Positions 41,877-51,775 of a DNA stretch of 64,000 nucleotides are shown here, in pieces; the first letter of the stretch is position 1, and the number at the start of each line of letters is the position of its first letter. The notes below the pieces were generated by a model, which saw only the letters and a program-made list of their open reading frames with translations, made no database searches and was not told the origin of the DNA. The DNA comes from JBCDCY01 sp039180875. GTDB lineage: Bacteria; Pseudomonadota; Alphaproteobacteria; Rhodobacterales; Rhodobacteraceae. The translations under genes and the position numbers were made by a program. The DNA lies in the NCBI GenBank assembly GCA_039180875.1, contig JBCDCY010000004.1, positions 310,001 through 374,000 on the forward strand, given 5' to 3'.

Positions 41877-43196
41877 ATGATGGCGTTCGATCTGAAAGGC
41901 GCACGGCGCGCTTTGCTGGCCGGGCCGCTCATGCTGCTCTCGGCCTGCGGCTTGTTCGACGACGAGGAGATCTTGGAGGGGGAGCGCCTGGCGGTCCGCC
42001 CCCAGACCGACGAGGCGGCCGAGGTGGCCCGCGACGTGGCCCTTGCCCTCGCACCGCCGACCCGCCGGCCCGACTGGACGCACAAGAACGGCAGCGCCGG
42101 CCATGCGGTGCCCCATCCGGCCCTCGGCGGCGATCTCTCGCGCCTCTGGTCCACCGATGTCGGCCGGGGGTCGAACCGCGACTCACGCCTGACCGCGGCG
42201 CCGATTATCGCGGAGGGGCGGATCTATACCCTCGATGCCGCGGCCGAGGTGCGAGGGATCGGCCTCGACGGCGACGTGCTGTGGCGCGCCGATCTCGCCC
42301 CCGATGACGAGCGCGGCGAGGAGGGTTTCGGCGGCGGTCTGGCCTTCGGCGGCGGCCGGCTGATCGCCACCACCGGCTTCGGCGAGGTCCTGGCGCTCGA
42401 TCCCGCGACCGGTGAGATCCTGTGGCGCCGCGCGGTCGATGCGCCCTTTCGCTCCGGCCCGGTCATCAGCGGCAATCGGATCGTGGCGGTCAGCCGCGAC
42501 GACATCGCCTACGGCGTCGATCTGGAAAGCGGCCGGGTGGCCTGGCGGCGTCAGGGGGCGCGGGGCTCGGCCGGCCTGATCGGCGGCGCCGATCCGGCGG
42601 CCGCTGCGGGCGTGGCGGTGGTGCCCTTCGCCTCGGGCGAGCTCTCGGGCTTCATTGCGCGGAGCGGGCGGCCGGTCTGGTCGATTGCCGTCTCCGGCAG
42701 CCGGCGCGGCCTCACCCGGGCGACGATCCCCGACATCACCGGCGATCCGGTGATCATCGGCGAGCGGGTGTTCGCCGCCAACCAGTCGGGCGCCCTAGTG
42801 GCGCTCAACAGCCGGAGCGGCGCGCGGCTCTGGACCCGCGGCGACGGCTCCCTCGGGCCGGTCTGGCCGGCCGGGGGCTCGGTGTTCTTCGTCTCCGACA
42901 CCGCGGAGCTGGTGCGGGCCGATGCCGCGACCGGTGCCACGATCTGGCGCCAGGACTTGCCGGAGTACCGCAATGAGCGGCGCCGGGCGAACGTGATCCT
43001 CTACTACGGCCCGATCATCGCCGGGGGCCAGCTGCTGGTCGCGTCGAGCGAGGGCGATCTGCTGCGCTTCGATCCGGCGACGGGCGAGGCGCGGGGAGAG
43101 ATCGACATCCCCGGCGGCGCCGGCGCCCAGATGGCTGTGGCCGACGGCCGGCTCTACATCCTGTCGCGCCGGGCGGTGCTGCACGCCTACCAATAG
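41877..43196 (+). CDS. bamB: Outer membrane assembly lipoprotein BamB (PQQ-like beta-propeller)
   Basis: A 439-residue lipoprotein with signal peptide and lipobox LLSAC (Cys24), followed by an eight-bladed propeller whose blades show repeats such as GRIYTLDAAAEVRGI, GEVLALDPATGEILWRR and GALVALNSRSGARLW. BamB scaffolds BamA during outer membrane protein insertion at the periplasmic face. A TTG seven codons upstream overlaps yfgM; the ATG at 41877 gives the better signal peptide. It is followed by der after 39 bp. Confidence 0.93.
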   Translation: MMAFDLKGARRALLAGPLMLLSACGLFDDEEILEGERLAVRPQTDEAAEVARDVALALAPPTRRPDWTHKNGSAGHAVPHPALGGDLSRLWSTDVGRGSNRDSRLTAAPIIAEGRIYTLDAAAEVRGIGLDGDVLWRADLAPDDERGEEGFGGGLAFGGGRLIATTGFGEVLALDPATGEILWRRAVDAPFRSGPVISGNRIVAVSRDDIAYGVDLESGRVAWRRQGARGSAGLIGGADPAAAAGVAVVPFASGELSGFIARSGRPVWSIAVSGSRRGLTRATIPDITGDPVIIGERVFAANQSGALVALNSRSGARLWTRGDGSLGPVWPAGGSVFFVSDTAELVRADAATGATIWRQDLPEYRNERRRANVILYYGPIIAGGQLLVASSEGDLLRFDPATGEARGEIDIPGGAGAQMAVADGRLYILSRRAVLHAYQ

Positions 43197-43235
43197 GGCG
43201 CAGCGCCCCGCGCCAACCAAGTTCGGAAGGACGGC

Positions 43236-44600
43236 ATGCCACGGACGATCGCCATCGTCGGCCGGCCGAATGTCGGAAAATCCACCCTTTTCAACCGCTT
43301 GGTTGGCAAGCGCCTGGCCCTGGTGGATGACCGGCCCGGCGTCACCCGGGATTTGCGGGAAGGGGAGGCGCGGCTCGGCGATCTGCGCTTCACCGTGGTC
43401 GACACGGCTGGGATGGAGGAGGCGGCCGACGGCTCCCTCCCCGCCCGGATGCGGGCATTGAGCGAGCGGGCGATCGCCGGTGCCGACCTGTGCCTCTTCC
43501 TCTACGACGCCCGCGCCGGCGTGTTGCCGGAAGATCAGGAGATCGCCGGGCTGCTCCGCCGCCAGGGCGTGCCGGTGATCCTGCTCGCCAACAAGGCGGA
43601 GGCGGAGCGGGCCTCGGGCGGGGTGTTGGAGGGCTTCGGCCTCGGCCTCGGCGAGCCCCTGGCGTTCTCGGCCGAGCATGGCCAGGGGCTCGAGGGCCTG
43701 CACGACGCGCTCGCCCCCCATCTGGGCGACGCGGAGGGGCGGGCGCCGGCCGACGGCGTGAAGCCGATCCAGATCGCCGTGCTCGGCCGGCCGAATGCCG
43801 GGAAATCCACCCTGGTGAACGCCATTCTGGGTGAGGATCGGCTGCTCACCGGGGCGGAGGCCGGCATCACCCGCGACGCCATCGCCGTCGAGGCGCGCTG
43901 GGGCGATCTGGAGGCGCGGATCTTCGACACCGCGGGCCTTCGCCGCAAGGCGCGGGTGCAGGAGCGGCTGGAGCAGCTCTCCGTTGCCGATGCGCTTCGG
44001 GCGGTGCGCTTTGCCGAGGTGGTGATCCTGCTGATGGACGCCGAGACGGCGTTCGAGACCCAGGACCTGCGCCTCGCCGATCTGGTGGTGCGGGAGGGGC
44101 GGGCGGTGGTGATCGCCATCAACAAATGGGATCTGGTGGCCGAGAAGCGGGAGATGCGGGCCCATCTCGAGGAGCGGTTCGAGACGCTGCTGCCGCAGCT
44201 CCGCGGTGCGGCGCTGATGACGTTGTCGGCGAGCACGGGGCGCGGCCTCGACACCCTGCAAAAGGCCGTCGGCCGGGCCCATGCGGCCTGGAACACCCGG
44301 GTGCCGACGGCGAAGCTCAACACCTGGCTAGCGGCCCAGGTGCAGCGCCATCCCCCGCCGGCGCCGGGCGGGCGGCGGATCAAGCTGCGCTACGCCACCC
44401 AGGCGAAGACCCGGCCGCCGACCTTCGTGCTGTTCGCCTCGGTGCCCGAGGCGGTGCCCGATGCCTATCGCCGGTTCCTGGCGAACGGGCTGCGCGAGAC
44501 CTTCGGGCTGCACGGCAGTCCGATCCGCCTCACCCTGCGTCGGGGCGGCAATCCCTATGTCGACGACCGCCGGCCGCGCCGGGGCGCGAAGCGGCGCTGA
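43236..44600 (+). CDS. der: Ribosome-associated GTPase Der (EngA)
   Basis: A 454-residue essential GTPase with two tandem G domains and a KH-like C-terminus, acting in 50S subunit maturation. The first P-loop is GRPNVGKS (9-16) with DTAGM; its G4 motif is NKAE rather than NKxD. The second P-loop is GRPNAGKS (184-191) with DTAGL and a standard NKWD. The ending RRGGNPYVDDRRPRRGAKRR-like basic tail is normal. It ends the yfgM-bamB-der operon. Start ATG follows GGAAGGA. Confidence 0.97.
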   Translation: MPRTIAIVGRPNVGKSTLFNRLVGKRLALVDDRPGVTRDLREGEARLGDLRFTVVDTAGMEEAADGSLPARMRALSERAIAGADLCLFLYDARAGVLPEDQEIAGLLRRQGVPVILLANKAEAERASGGVLEGFGLGLGEPLAFSAEHGQGLEGLHDALAPHLGDAEGRAPADGVKPIQIAVLGRPNAGKSTLVNAILGEDRLLTGAEAGITRDAIAVEARWGDLEARIFDTAGLRRKARVQERLEQLSVADALRAVRFAEVVILLMDAETAFETQDLRLADLVVREGRAVVIAINKWDLVAEKREMRAHLEERFETLLPQLRGAALMTLSASTGRGLDTLQKAVGRAHAAWNTRVPTAKLNTWLAAQVQRHPPPAPGGRRIKLRYATQAKTRPPTFVLFASVPEAVPDAYRRFLANGLRETFGLHGSPIRLTLRRGGNPYVDDRRPRRGAKRR

Positions 44601-44680
44601 ATGCCCTGCCGGCCCCACCGGATCGCGCCCACAGTGCCCCACAAGCCCACCCGCACCGCGGCCGGGATCCGGTGGGCCCC

Positions 44681-45349
44681 TCAGTGCGGGGGCTTGAGCA
44701 GGCTGAGGAGCTGCCGCGCCTCCGCCTCTGGAGCGCTGAGTGGGGTGCGGTCCTCTCCCGGGAAGAAGCGGGCGCGGACCGCCGTTGGCATCGGGCGGAC
44801 CGGGGCGAGGAGCACCCGGGGGCCGAGGCGCTGGCACTCCTCCATCCAGCTTAGGATCAGCGCCCGGGCGGCGGCCTTGCTGGCGCCATAGGCGCCGAAG
44901 TTCTTGCCGTGGGCACCCTCGTCATCGGGAAAGATCGCCGTCGCGCCGGGTCGGGCCCGGAGCAAGGGCTCCAGCGCCGCGATCAGGGCTTGGAGCAACT
45001 GCACGTTCACCGCGAGCGCCTTCGCCAAGTCCCGCGGTGCGATGTGGGCGGCCGGCGCCAGCGGCGGTGCCTCGACGACGCAGTGCACCCAAAGGTCGAT
45101 GCCGCCCCAGCGCCCGGCGATCGCCTGGGCCATCTGGGCCGGTGCATCCTCCTCCCCCAGATCGAGCGGGGTGAGCGTGCTTGCCCCGCCGCGGGCCGCG
45201 ATCGCGTCGGCCGCGTCCTCGAGCCCGCCGAGCGTGCGGGCCACGGCGATGACGTGGGTGCCGGGCTGGCCGAGCGCCTCTGCCACCGCCCGGCCGAGGC
45301 CGCGGGAGGCGCCGGTGACCAGTGCGATCGTCTCATCGGAAGAGATCAT
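44681..45349 (-). CDS. Short-chain dehydrogenase/reductase, atypical
   Basis: A 222-residue Rossmann protein with TGASRGLG (12-19) and the catalytic YGASK (Tyr154, Lys158). At the position of the usual catalytic Ser, 13 residues before Tyr, there is Pro141 in AIFPDDEG. The C-terminus is short, ending about 30 residues earlier than FabG-like enzymes. It resembles YciK-type SDRs of unknown substrate. It is convergent with der and divergent from bioY, whose start is 100 bp away. Confidence 0.85.
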   Translation of the reverse strand: MISSDETIALVTGASRGLGRAVAEALGQPGTHVIAVARTLGGLEDAADAIAARGGASTLTPLDLGEEDAPAQMAQAIAGRWGGIDLWVHCVVEAPPLAPAAHIAPRDLAKALAVNVQLLQALIAALEPLLRARPGATAIFPDDEGAHGKNFGAYGASKAAARALILSWMEECQRLGPRVLLAPVRPMPTAVRARFFPGEDRTPLSAPEAEARQLLSLLKPPH

Positions 45350-45448
45350 GCCGCCCTCTGCCCGAGCCGCGGGCCGGCTTCAACCCTGCTTGACTTCCCG
45401 CCCCGTGGAAAAGCAAATGCAGCGGCAAGGCAGCAGCAGGAGGGCGCC

Positions 45449-46027
45449 GTGGCACAGGCATCAACACTGGTCGAGGCGACGTGGCGCGGCAACACGCTCG
45501 TCCGCGACGGGCTTATGGTCGTGGCCGGTATCCTGGCGCTGTCCGTCGCGGCGCAGATCCGGGTGCCGATCGGCCCGGTGCCGATCACCATGGGCACTTT
45601 CGCGGTGCTGACCATCGCCGCAGCCTACGGCCCGCGGCTCGGCCTAATGACCATCCTCGGCTATCTGGCTGTGGGGGCGGTCGGCTTCGATGTCTTTGCC
45701 AGCTCCACCGCCGAGAACAACGGCATCACCTACATGCTCGGCGCCTCCGGCGGCTATCTCTTCGGCTATGTGCTGGCGACGCTGATCCTCGGCTGGGCGG
45801 CGCGCCGGGGCTGGGACCGGGCGGTGCCGACCATGGTGCTGGCCATGCTGCTTGGCAATGTGGCGATCTACGTGCCGGGGCTGCTCTGGCTCAACGGCTT
45901 TGCCGAGAGCTGGGCCCAGACGCTGGAATGGGGGCTGACGCCGTTCCTGCTGGGCGATGGGCTGAAGGTGGCGCTGGCCGCGCTGCTGGTCCCGGCGCTC
46001 TGGCGGATCCTGCCGCGGACGCGCTGA
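45449..46027 (+). CDS. bioY: Biotin transporter BioY (ECF S component)
   Basis: A 192-residue membrane protein with six spans and the BioY core: ALSVAAQIRVPIGPVPITMGTF-type segment near 30-50 and the YLAVGAVGFDVFA and GGYLFGYVLA stretches. It binds biotin and imports it, alone or with an ECF ATPase/T-protein; neither bioM nor bioN is nearby. The GTG start follows AGGAGG by 6 nt. I did not find a BioR-type operator in the 99-bp upstream gap. Confidence 0.93.
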   Translation: MAQASTLVEATWRGNTLVRDGLMVVAGILALSVAAQIRVPIGPVPITMGTFAVLTIAAAYGPRLGLMTILGYLAVGAVGFDVFASSTAENNGITYMLGASGGYLFGYVLATLILGWAARRGWDRAVPTMVLAMLLGNVAIYVPGLLWLNGFAESWAQTLEWGLTPFLLGDGLKVALAALLVPALWRILPRTR

Positions 46028-46034
46028 GCGCGCG

Positions 46035-47504
46035 CTATTCTGCGGCGTCCCGGGGGGCGAGGCGCCCCTCGGCGATCATGTCGCTCGGCGCGATCGGATA
46101 CTCGCCGGAGAAGCAGGCGTCGCAGAATTGCGGCGCCTCCGCGTCCCGCCCCTCGGGCGCCCCGCAGGCCCGGTAGAGCCCGTCGAGCGAGATGAAGCGC
46201 AGGCTGTCGACGCCGAGATGGCCGCGCATCGCCTCGATGTCCATCTGCGAGGCCAGGAGCTTGCCCCGATCCGGCGTGTCGACGCCGTAGAAGCACGGCC
46301 ACGAGGTCGGCGGGCTGGCGATACGAAAGTGCACTTCCTTCGCGCCGGCATCGAGCACCATGTCCTTGATCTTGCGCGACGTCGTGCCCCGCACCACGCT
46401 GTCGTCGACCAACGCCACCCGCTTGCCCTCCACCAACGCCCGGTTGACGTTGAGCTTGAGCCGCACGCCCATATTGCGGATCTCGGCCGTCGGCTCGATG
46501 AAGGTGCGCCCGACATATTGGTTGCGCACGATCCCCATGGCGTAGGGGATGCCCGTCTCGTGGCTGTAGCCGATGGCGGCGGGCGTGCCGCTGTCGGGGA
46601 CGGGGCAGACCAGATCGGCCTCCACCGGCGCCTCCCGCGCCAGCTCCACCCCGATCTGGCGGCGGGTCTCGTAGACCGAGCGGCCGCCGAGCACGCTGTC
46701 GGGGCGGGAGAAGTAGACATGCTCGAAGATGCAGAAGCGGGGGCGCTGGGGGGCGAAGGGGCGCAGGCTCTCGATGCCCGAGGCGGTGATGATCACCATC
46801 TCCCCCGGCTCGACCTCTCGCACGACCTGGGCGCCGATGATGTCGAGGGCGCAGGTCTCCGACGCCAGGACGTAGCCATCGTCGACGGTGCCGAGGACCA
46901 GGGGGCGGACGCCCAGCGGATCGCGCACGCCGATCAGCTTGGTCCGGGTCATGGCGATGACGGAGAAGGCGCCCTCCACCCGGCGGAGCGCGTCCTGGAT
47001 GCAGTCGGTGATGGAGCGCTGGATGGAGCGCGCCATCAGATGGATGATGCACTCGGTGTCGGAGGAGGATTGGAAGATCGAGCCGTGGCCGATCAGCTCC
47101 CGCCGCAGCGCCTGGGCGTTGGTGAGGTTGCCGTTATGGGCGATCGCCGCGCCGCCCATGGCGAACTCGGCGAACAGGGGCTGCACGTCGCGGATCGCCG
47201 TGTTGCCCTTGGAGCCGGAGGTCGAGTAGCGCACATGGCCGATGCCGATCTCACCGGGCAGGCTGGCGATCAAGTTGGGGTCGGTGAAGGTGTCGCGGAC
47301 ATAGCCGAAGCGCCGGGCGGAGTTGAAGCCAGCCTGCGGGTCGTAGGTGACGATGCCCCCCGCCTCTTGCCCCCGATGCTGCAGGGCGTGCAGGCCGAGG
47401 GCGACGAAGGTGGCGGCGTCGCGCACGCCGACCACGCCGAAGATGCCGCACTCCTCCCTCAGCTTGTCGTCGTCGAAGGGGGTCGCGTACTGACCGAAGG
47501 GCAT
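46035..47504 (-). CDS. purF: Amidophosphoribosyltransferase
   Basis: A 489-residue enzyme catalysing the first committed step of purine synthesis, PRPP plus glutamine to phosphoribosylamine. After a short propeptide, the N-terminal glutaminase nucleophile is Cys19 in REECGIFG. The PRPP site VALVDDSVVRGTTSRKI is intact, and FCDACFSGEYPI near the end is typical. The gene lies downstream of cvpA, the usual pairing. It is convergent with bioY, 7 bp between stops. Confidence 0.97.
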   Translation of the reverse strand: MPFGQYATPFDDDKLREECGIFGVVGVRDAATFVALGLHALQHRGQEAGGIVTYDPQAGFNSARRFGYVRDTFTDPNLIASLPGEIGIGHVRYSTSGSKGNTAIRDVQPLFAEFAMGGAAIAHNGNLTNAQALRRELIGHGSIFQSSSDTECIIHLMARSIQRSITDCIQDALRRVEGAFSVIAMTRTKLIGVRDPLGVRPLVLGTVDDGYVLASETCALDIIGAQVVREVEPGEMVIITASGIESLRPFAPQRPRFCIFEHVYFSRPDSVLGGRSVYETRRQIGVELAREAPVEADLVCPVPDSGTPAAIGYSHETGIPYAMGIVRNQYVGRTFIEPTAEIRNMGVRLKLNVNRALVEGKRVALVDDSVVRGTTSRKIKDMVLDAGAKEVHFRIASPPTSWPCFYGVDTPDRGKLLASQMDIEAMRGHLGVDSLRFISLDGLYRACGAPEGRDAEAPQFCDACFSGEYPIAPSDMIAEGRLAPRDAAE

Positions 47505-47589
47505 TAGCGCCTCTCACAGCAGGGCACGGCCGCCCGGGTCGGGGGGCGGCGCGGACCTGGCACCTCAGCAAGCGCCGCTCGCGGCGTTC

Positions 47590-48231
47590 TTAGTTCGACG
47601 TATCGACCGTTGTGTCGGGCGCGGTCGTCACCGGCGTATCGGCGCCGGTGGTGGGCGCGGCCGCCGGGGCCGGCGCCGTTTCCTGGCACGCGCCCAGGAA
47701 CTGCTCGTATCGCACGTTTACCCAGCCTGGCACCTCGTTCGGCAATTGCTCCCGGATCGTGGTGTTCAGATCGGCAAGCACCTCTTTGGTGCGGGAGCTC
47801 TCAACCTGATCGAAGGTCGCGTCGATCGGTACCTGCTCGTAAATCAGCAGAGCGATGGCCACAAGCAGGACACCGCGCGCCGCACCGAACAAAAATCCGA
47901 GACCTTGATCGAGAGCGCCGAGGGCGGAGCGTTGCACGGCGTCCGAAAAGAGCGGCGTGAAGAGCGATATCAGGATGAGCGAGGCGGCGAGGACGACGGC
48001 AAAGGCCGCCAACATGCCGAGCTGGCAGGATGAACCGATCAAATCGCGCAGGCCCGGGACTTCCTCGATCAACGGTTTGACCTGGGGCGCGAAGTAGAAC
48101 GCGGCGACCGCGGCCAGAAGCCAGCCGGCGATCGAGAGCACTTCCCGAACAAGTCCGCGCGAATAGGCAAGAAGCGCCGAGATGGCGACGACAAGCAGCG
48201 CCACCCCGTCGACGATCGTCACACCCTCCAT
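47590..48231 (-). CDS. cvpA: CvpA family membrane protein
   Basis: A 213-residue protein with four predicted spans in the first 130 residues (VDGVALLVVAISALLAYSRG, REVLSIAGWLLAAVAAFYF, a third near 70-95 and a fourth near 115-135) and a Thr/Ala/Pro-rich tail. CvpA is required for colicin V production and for bile-salt tolerance in enterobacteria; its molecular role is unclear. It is 12 bp from radA and 85 bp from purF on the same strand, so probably one operon. A GC-rich hairpin lies just after its stop. Confidence 0.92.
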   Translation of the reverse strand: MEGVTIVDGVALLVVAISALLAYSRGLVREVLSIAGWLLAAVAAFYFAPQVKPLIEEVPGLRDLIGSSCQLGMLAAFAVVLAASLILISLFTPLFSDAVQRSALGALDQGLGFLFGAARGVLLVAIALLIYEQVPIDATFDQVESSRTKEVLADLNTTIREQLPNEVPGWVNVRYEQFLGACQETAPAPAAAPTTGADTPVTTAPDTTVDTSN

Positions 48232-48243
48232 CGTATCCCCCGC

Positions 48244-49614
<1,371 letters not shown>

Positions 49615-49617
49615 GGC

Positions 49618-49935
49618 TCAGCGCTCCGCAAATGGCAGGCCCGTCGCCAGGGCCAGGCCGAAGACGATCTGCAAGATGGGCAGAAGGCGGGTCCAGCGCC
49701 GCTCCAGCCAGCCGGCGACAGCGGCTGACAGCACCAGCGCCGCACCGGCGGCGAGGGCCGCTGGTGGCGAGACCAGGGTGATGGCGGCCATGCCGGCGAT
49801 CGTGGCGAGGAGGGAGAGGCCGTGGGTCCAGCGCAGGGCGCCCCGGGCCAGCAGGATCTGGGCAAAGGACCAGAGCGTGGCGCCGAAGACGCCTACGGCG
49901 ATGACGATGCCGGCGAGGAGGGCGAAGATGGTCAT
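49618..49935 (-). CDS. Small four-span membrane protein of unknown function
   Basis: A 105-residue protein starting MTIFALLAGIVIAVGVFGAT. Its hydrophobic stretches at about 3-27, 38-55, 57-75 and 83-100 suggest four spans. I do not recognise the family. Its ATG overlaps the stop of the PqiA-like gene by 4 bp and it ends 4 bp before radA, which supports translation as part of this minus-strand operon. No catalytic motif is visible. Confidence 0.7.
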   Translation of the reverse strand: MTIFALLAGIVIAVGVFGATLWSFAQILLARGALRWTHGLSLLATIAGMAAITLVSPPAALAAGAALVLSAAVAGWLERRWTRLLPILQIVFGLALATGLPFAER

Positions 49936-50375
49936 GGGCCGGTCCGGCGGCGGGTGATCTCGGTCAGCACGATCGAGCCGAGCACGCAGAAGGAAAAGAG
50001 GTAAAGGCCCCAGGCGGTCTCCACCCGGGTGAAGCTCACGCCCTTCACGATGACGATATAGAGGGCGATGAGAAAGATGTCGGCCATGGCCAGGCGGCCG
50101 AGATGTTCGACCGTCGGGATGGCCCACGGTCCGAGCAGCCGGAACTGGATGGCGGCAAGCGCCAGCGTCTTGGCGAGCGGTGCGGCCACGGCGAAGAGCG
50201 CCACCAGCAGCGCCAGGACGATGTCGGAGGACCAGAGGGTGGCGATGCCCGAGACGATGGAGATTTGCTGCCCGCCGAAGATCGGCAGGACGGAGGCATG
50301 CATCAGCGGTGCCCACCAGGCGATGGGGTAGAGCACCAGCAGGGCCGCGTTGCTGAAGCGCAGCGCCGTGTCCAT
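49932..50375 (-). CDS. Paraquat-inducible protein A-like membrane protein
   Basis: A 147-residue protein with four spans and the PqiA-type text SSDIVLALLVALFAVAAPLAKTLALAAIQ and LGRLAMADIFLIALYI. PqiA proteins cooperate with MCE proteins in lipid transport in the envelope. This is a single half-length PqiA unit without an adjacent pqiB. The ATG at 50375 follows GGAGGAGGGGG and is preferred over one 12 codons upstream. It heads the operon with the small membrane protein, radA, cvpA and purF. Confidence 0.82.
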   Translation of the reverse strand: MDTALRFSNAALLVLYPIAWWAPLMHASVLPIFGGQQISIVSGIATLWSSDIVLALLVALFAVAAPLAKTLALAAIQFRLLGPWAIPTVEHLGRLAMADIFLIALYIVIVKGVSFTRVETAWGLYLFSFCVLGSIVLTEITRRRTGP

Positions 50376-50506
50376 CCCCCTCCTCCGGCGTCGTGGTCGT
50401 GAAGCCCTCACGCAGCCGAACGAGATGGGCCGCGCGGCGGAGATATGCCGCCGCGCGCCGGAGATGTCACGGGTCGCGTTGCTTCAGCCGCGCCCGATGG
50501 GCGGTG

Positions 50507-50827
50507 TCAGACGCCCTGGGGCCGGTCGATGCAGGTGCTTTGCCGTGCGGCCGTCGCCACACCGGTACCGGGTGCGCCGCCGACGACCTGCTTGATCTGT
50601 CCGCTGCCGCAGGCGCCGTCGTCGACCAGGATGCGCTGGCCCTCGGCAAGCTGACCCTCTTGGGGTTCGGCCGCATAGACCGGCGTGCCGTCCGGAGCGG
50701 CGCCCAGCACCTCACCCGGGAGATCGGGCACGGCGGGGAGCGAGAGCGGCGTCTCCACCACCGGCTGGGCGCAGGCGAGGAGCACGAAGGGAGCGGCGAC
50801 GAGGAGGGAGGAGCGAAGAATGCGCAT
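50507..50827 (-). CDS. Small lipoprotein, probable DUF6719 family
   Basis: A 106-residue lipoprotein: signal peptide with lipobox LLAC (Cys19), then a Pro-rich stretch and a compact domain EGQRILVDDGACGSGQIKQV, with two further cysteines (in DDGACGSG and STCID) that could form a disulfide. This resembles a small alphaproteobacterial lipoprotein family of unknown function; the family name is given from memory and not verified. It is monocistronic, with its own likely promoter. Confidence 0.7.
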   Translation of the reverse strand: MRILRSSLLVAAPFVLLACAQPVVETPLSLPAVPDLPGEVLGAAPDGTPVYAAEPQEGQLAEGQRILVDDGACGSGQIKQVVGGAPGTGVATAARQSTCIDRPQGV

Positions 50828-50886
50828 TTGGGTCGTCCTTCTATAGGCTTATCGGCGCAGGGCGAGGGGGCCGTGCGCTGAGGCTT

Positions 50887-50914
50887 CACATAGCGTGGCG
50901 GACGGGATGTCGAA
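50887..50914 (-). promoter_or_regulatory. Predicted promoter of the small lipoprotein gene
   Basis: On the minus strand TTCGAC (50914-50909) and TATGTG (50892-50887) are 16 bp apart, about 60 bp before the start codon. The match is moderate. Confidence 0.35.
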
Positions 50915-51013
50915 TCATTGATTTTTGCAACGATTTGGCTGGGTTGCCCAGTTCGCCGGGGCGCTTGGATGGGTCGCCCACAGACGGCCGCACGGGCGAG
51001 CCGATCGCGCCGC

Positions 51014-51775
51014 CTAGCGCACCGCCTCGATCGGTCCCTCGGCCCGGCCGTGGATGAACTGGTCAAGATGGGGATTGCCGGACTGGTCGAGGTCGGCCAC
51101 CGGTCCAGTCCATTGCACCTGGCCGTCGTGCAGCATCGCCACCTTGTCGGCGATGGCCCGAACCGAGGTCATATCGTGGGTGATGGTCATGGCGGTCGCG
51201 CCCATCTCCACCACGATCTCCCGGATCAACTCGTTGATGACGCCGGACATGATCGGGTCGAGGCCGGTCGTGGGCTCGTCGAAGAAGATGATCTGGGGAT
51301 CGGTGGCGATGGCCCGGGCGAGGCCCACGCGCTTTTGCATGCCGCCCGAAAGCTCGGCTGGGAAGAGATCGGCGCTGTCGGCCTGCATGCCGACCCGGGC
51401 AAGTTTCTCGATCGCCAGGGCGCGGGCGGCCTCCGGCTCGAGCCGGCCACGGCCCTGGAGCAGGCGGAAGGCGACGTTCTGCCAGACGGTGAGGCTGTCG
51501 AAGAGCGCGCCGCCCTGAAAGAGCATACCGAACTGGGCCAGGAACGCCTCGCGCTTCTGGGCGGTGTTGGGGGTGCCGTCGACCAGGATCTCTCCGCCAT
51601 CGTGGCGCACCAGGCCGAGGACGCATTTCAGCGCCACCGATTTGCCGGTGCCGGAGCCGCCGATGATGACCATGCTCTCGCCGGCTGGCACGTCGAGGCT
51701 GAAGCCGCGCAGCACCCGCTTCGGCCCGAAGGATTTCCGCACGTCGCGATAGGCGATCTTGGGCGTCTCACTCAT
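51014..51775 (-). CDS. mlaF: Phospholipid-transport ABC ATPase MlaF
   Basis: A 253-residue ATPase with Walker A GGSGTGKS (39-46), the MlaF-like LFQGGALFDSLTVWQNV Q-loop region, signature LSGGMQKR and Walker B IIFFDEPTTGLDP. With MlaE it powers glycerophospholipid movement between outer and inner membranes. Its start overlaps the mlaE stop by 4 bp. No mlaD-type MCE gene follows within the window; the next gene to the left is the small lipoprotein. Confidence 0.93.
   Translation of the reverse strand: MSETPKIAYRDVRKSFGPKRVLRGFSLDVPAGESMVIIGGSGTGKSVALKCVLGLVRHDGGEILVDGTPNTAQKREAFLAQFGMLFQGGALFDSLTVWQNVAFRLLQGRGRLEPEAARALAIEKLARVGMQADSADLFPAELSGGMQKRVGLARAIATDPQIIFFDEPTTGLDPIMSGVINELIREIVVEMGATAMTITHDMTSVRAIADKVAMLHDGQVQWTGPVADLDQSGNPHLDQFIHGRAEGPIEAVR

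Noticed and set aside
45350..45448. BioR operator or biotin-responsive element ahead of bioY
   Set aside because: I looked for a TTAT-nn-ATAA-type palindrome and found none.
47570..47589. Terminator after cvpA
   Set aside because: A CGCCGC/GCGGCG stem exists on the minus strand, but with a two-base loop and no T-run. It is too weak to list as a terminator.
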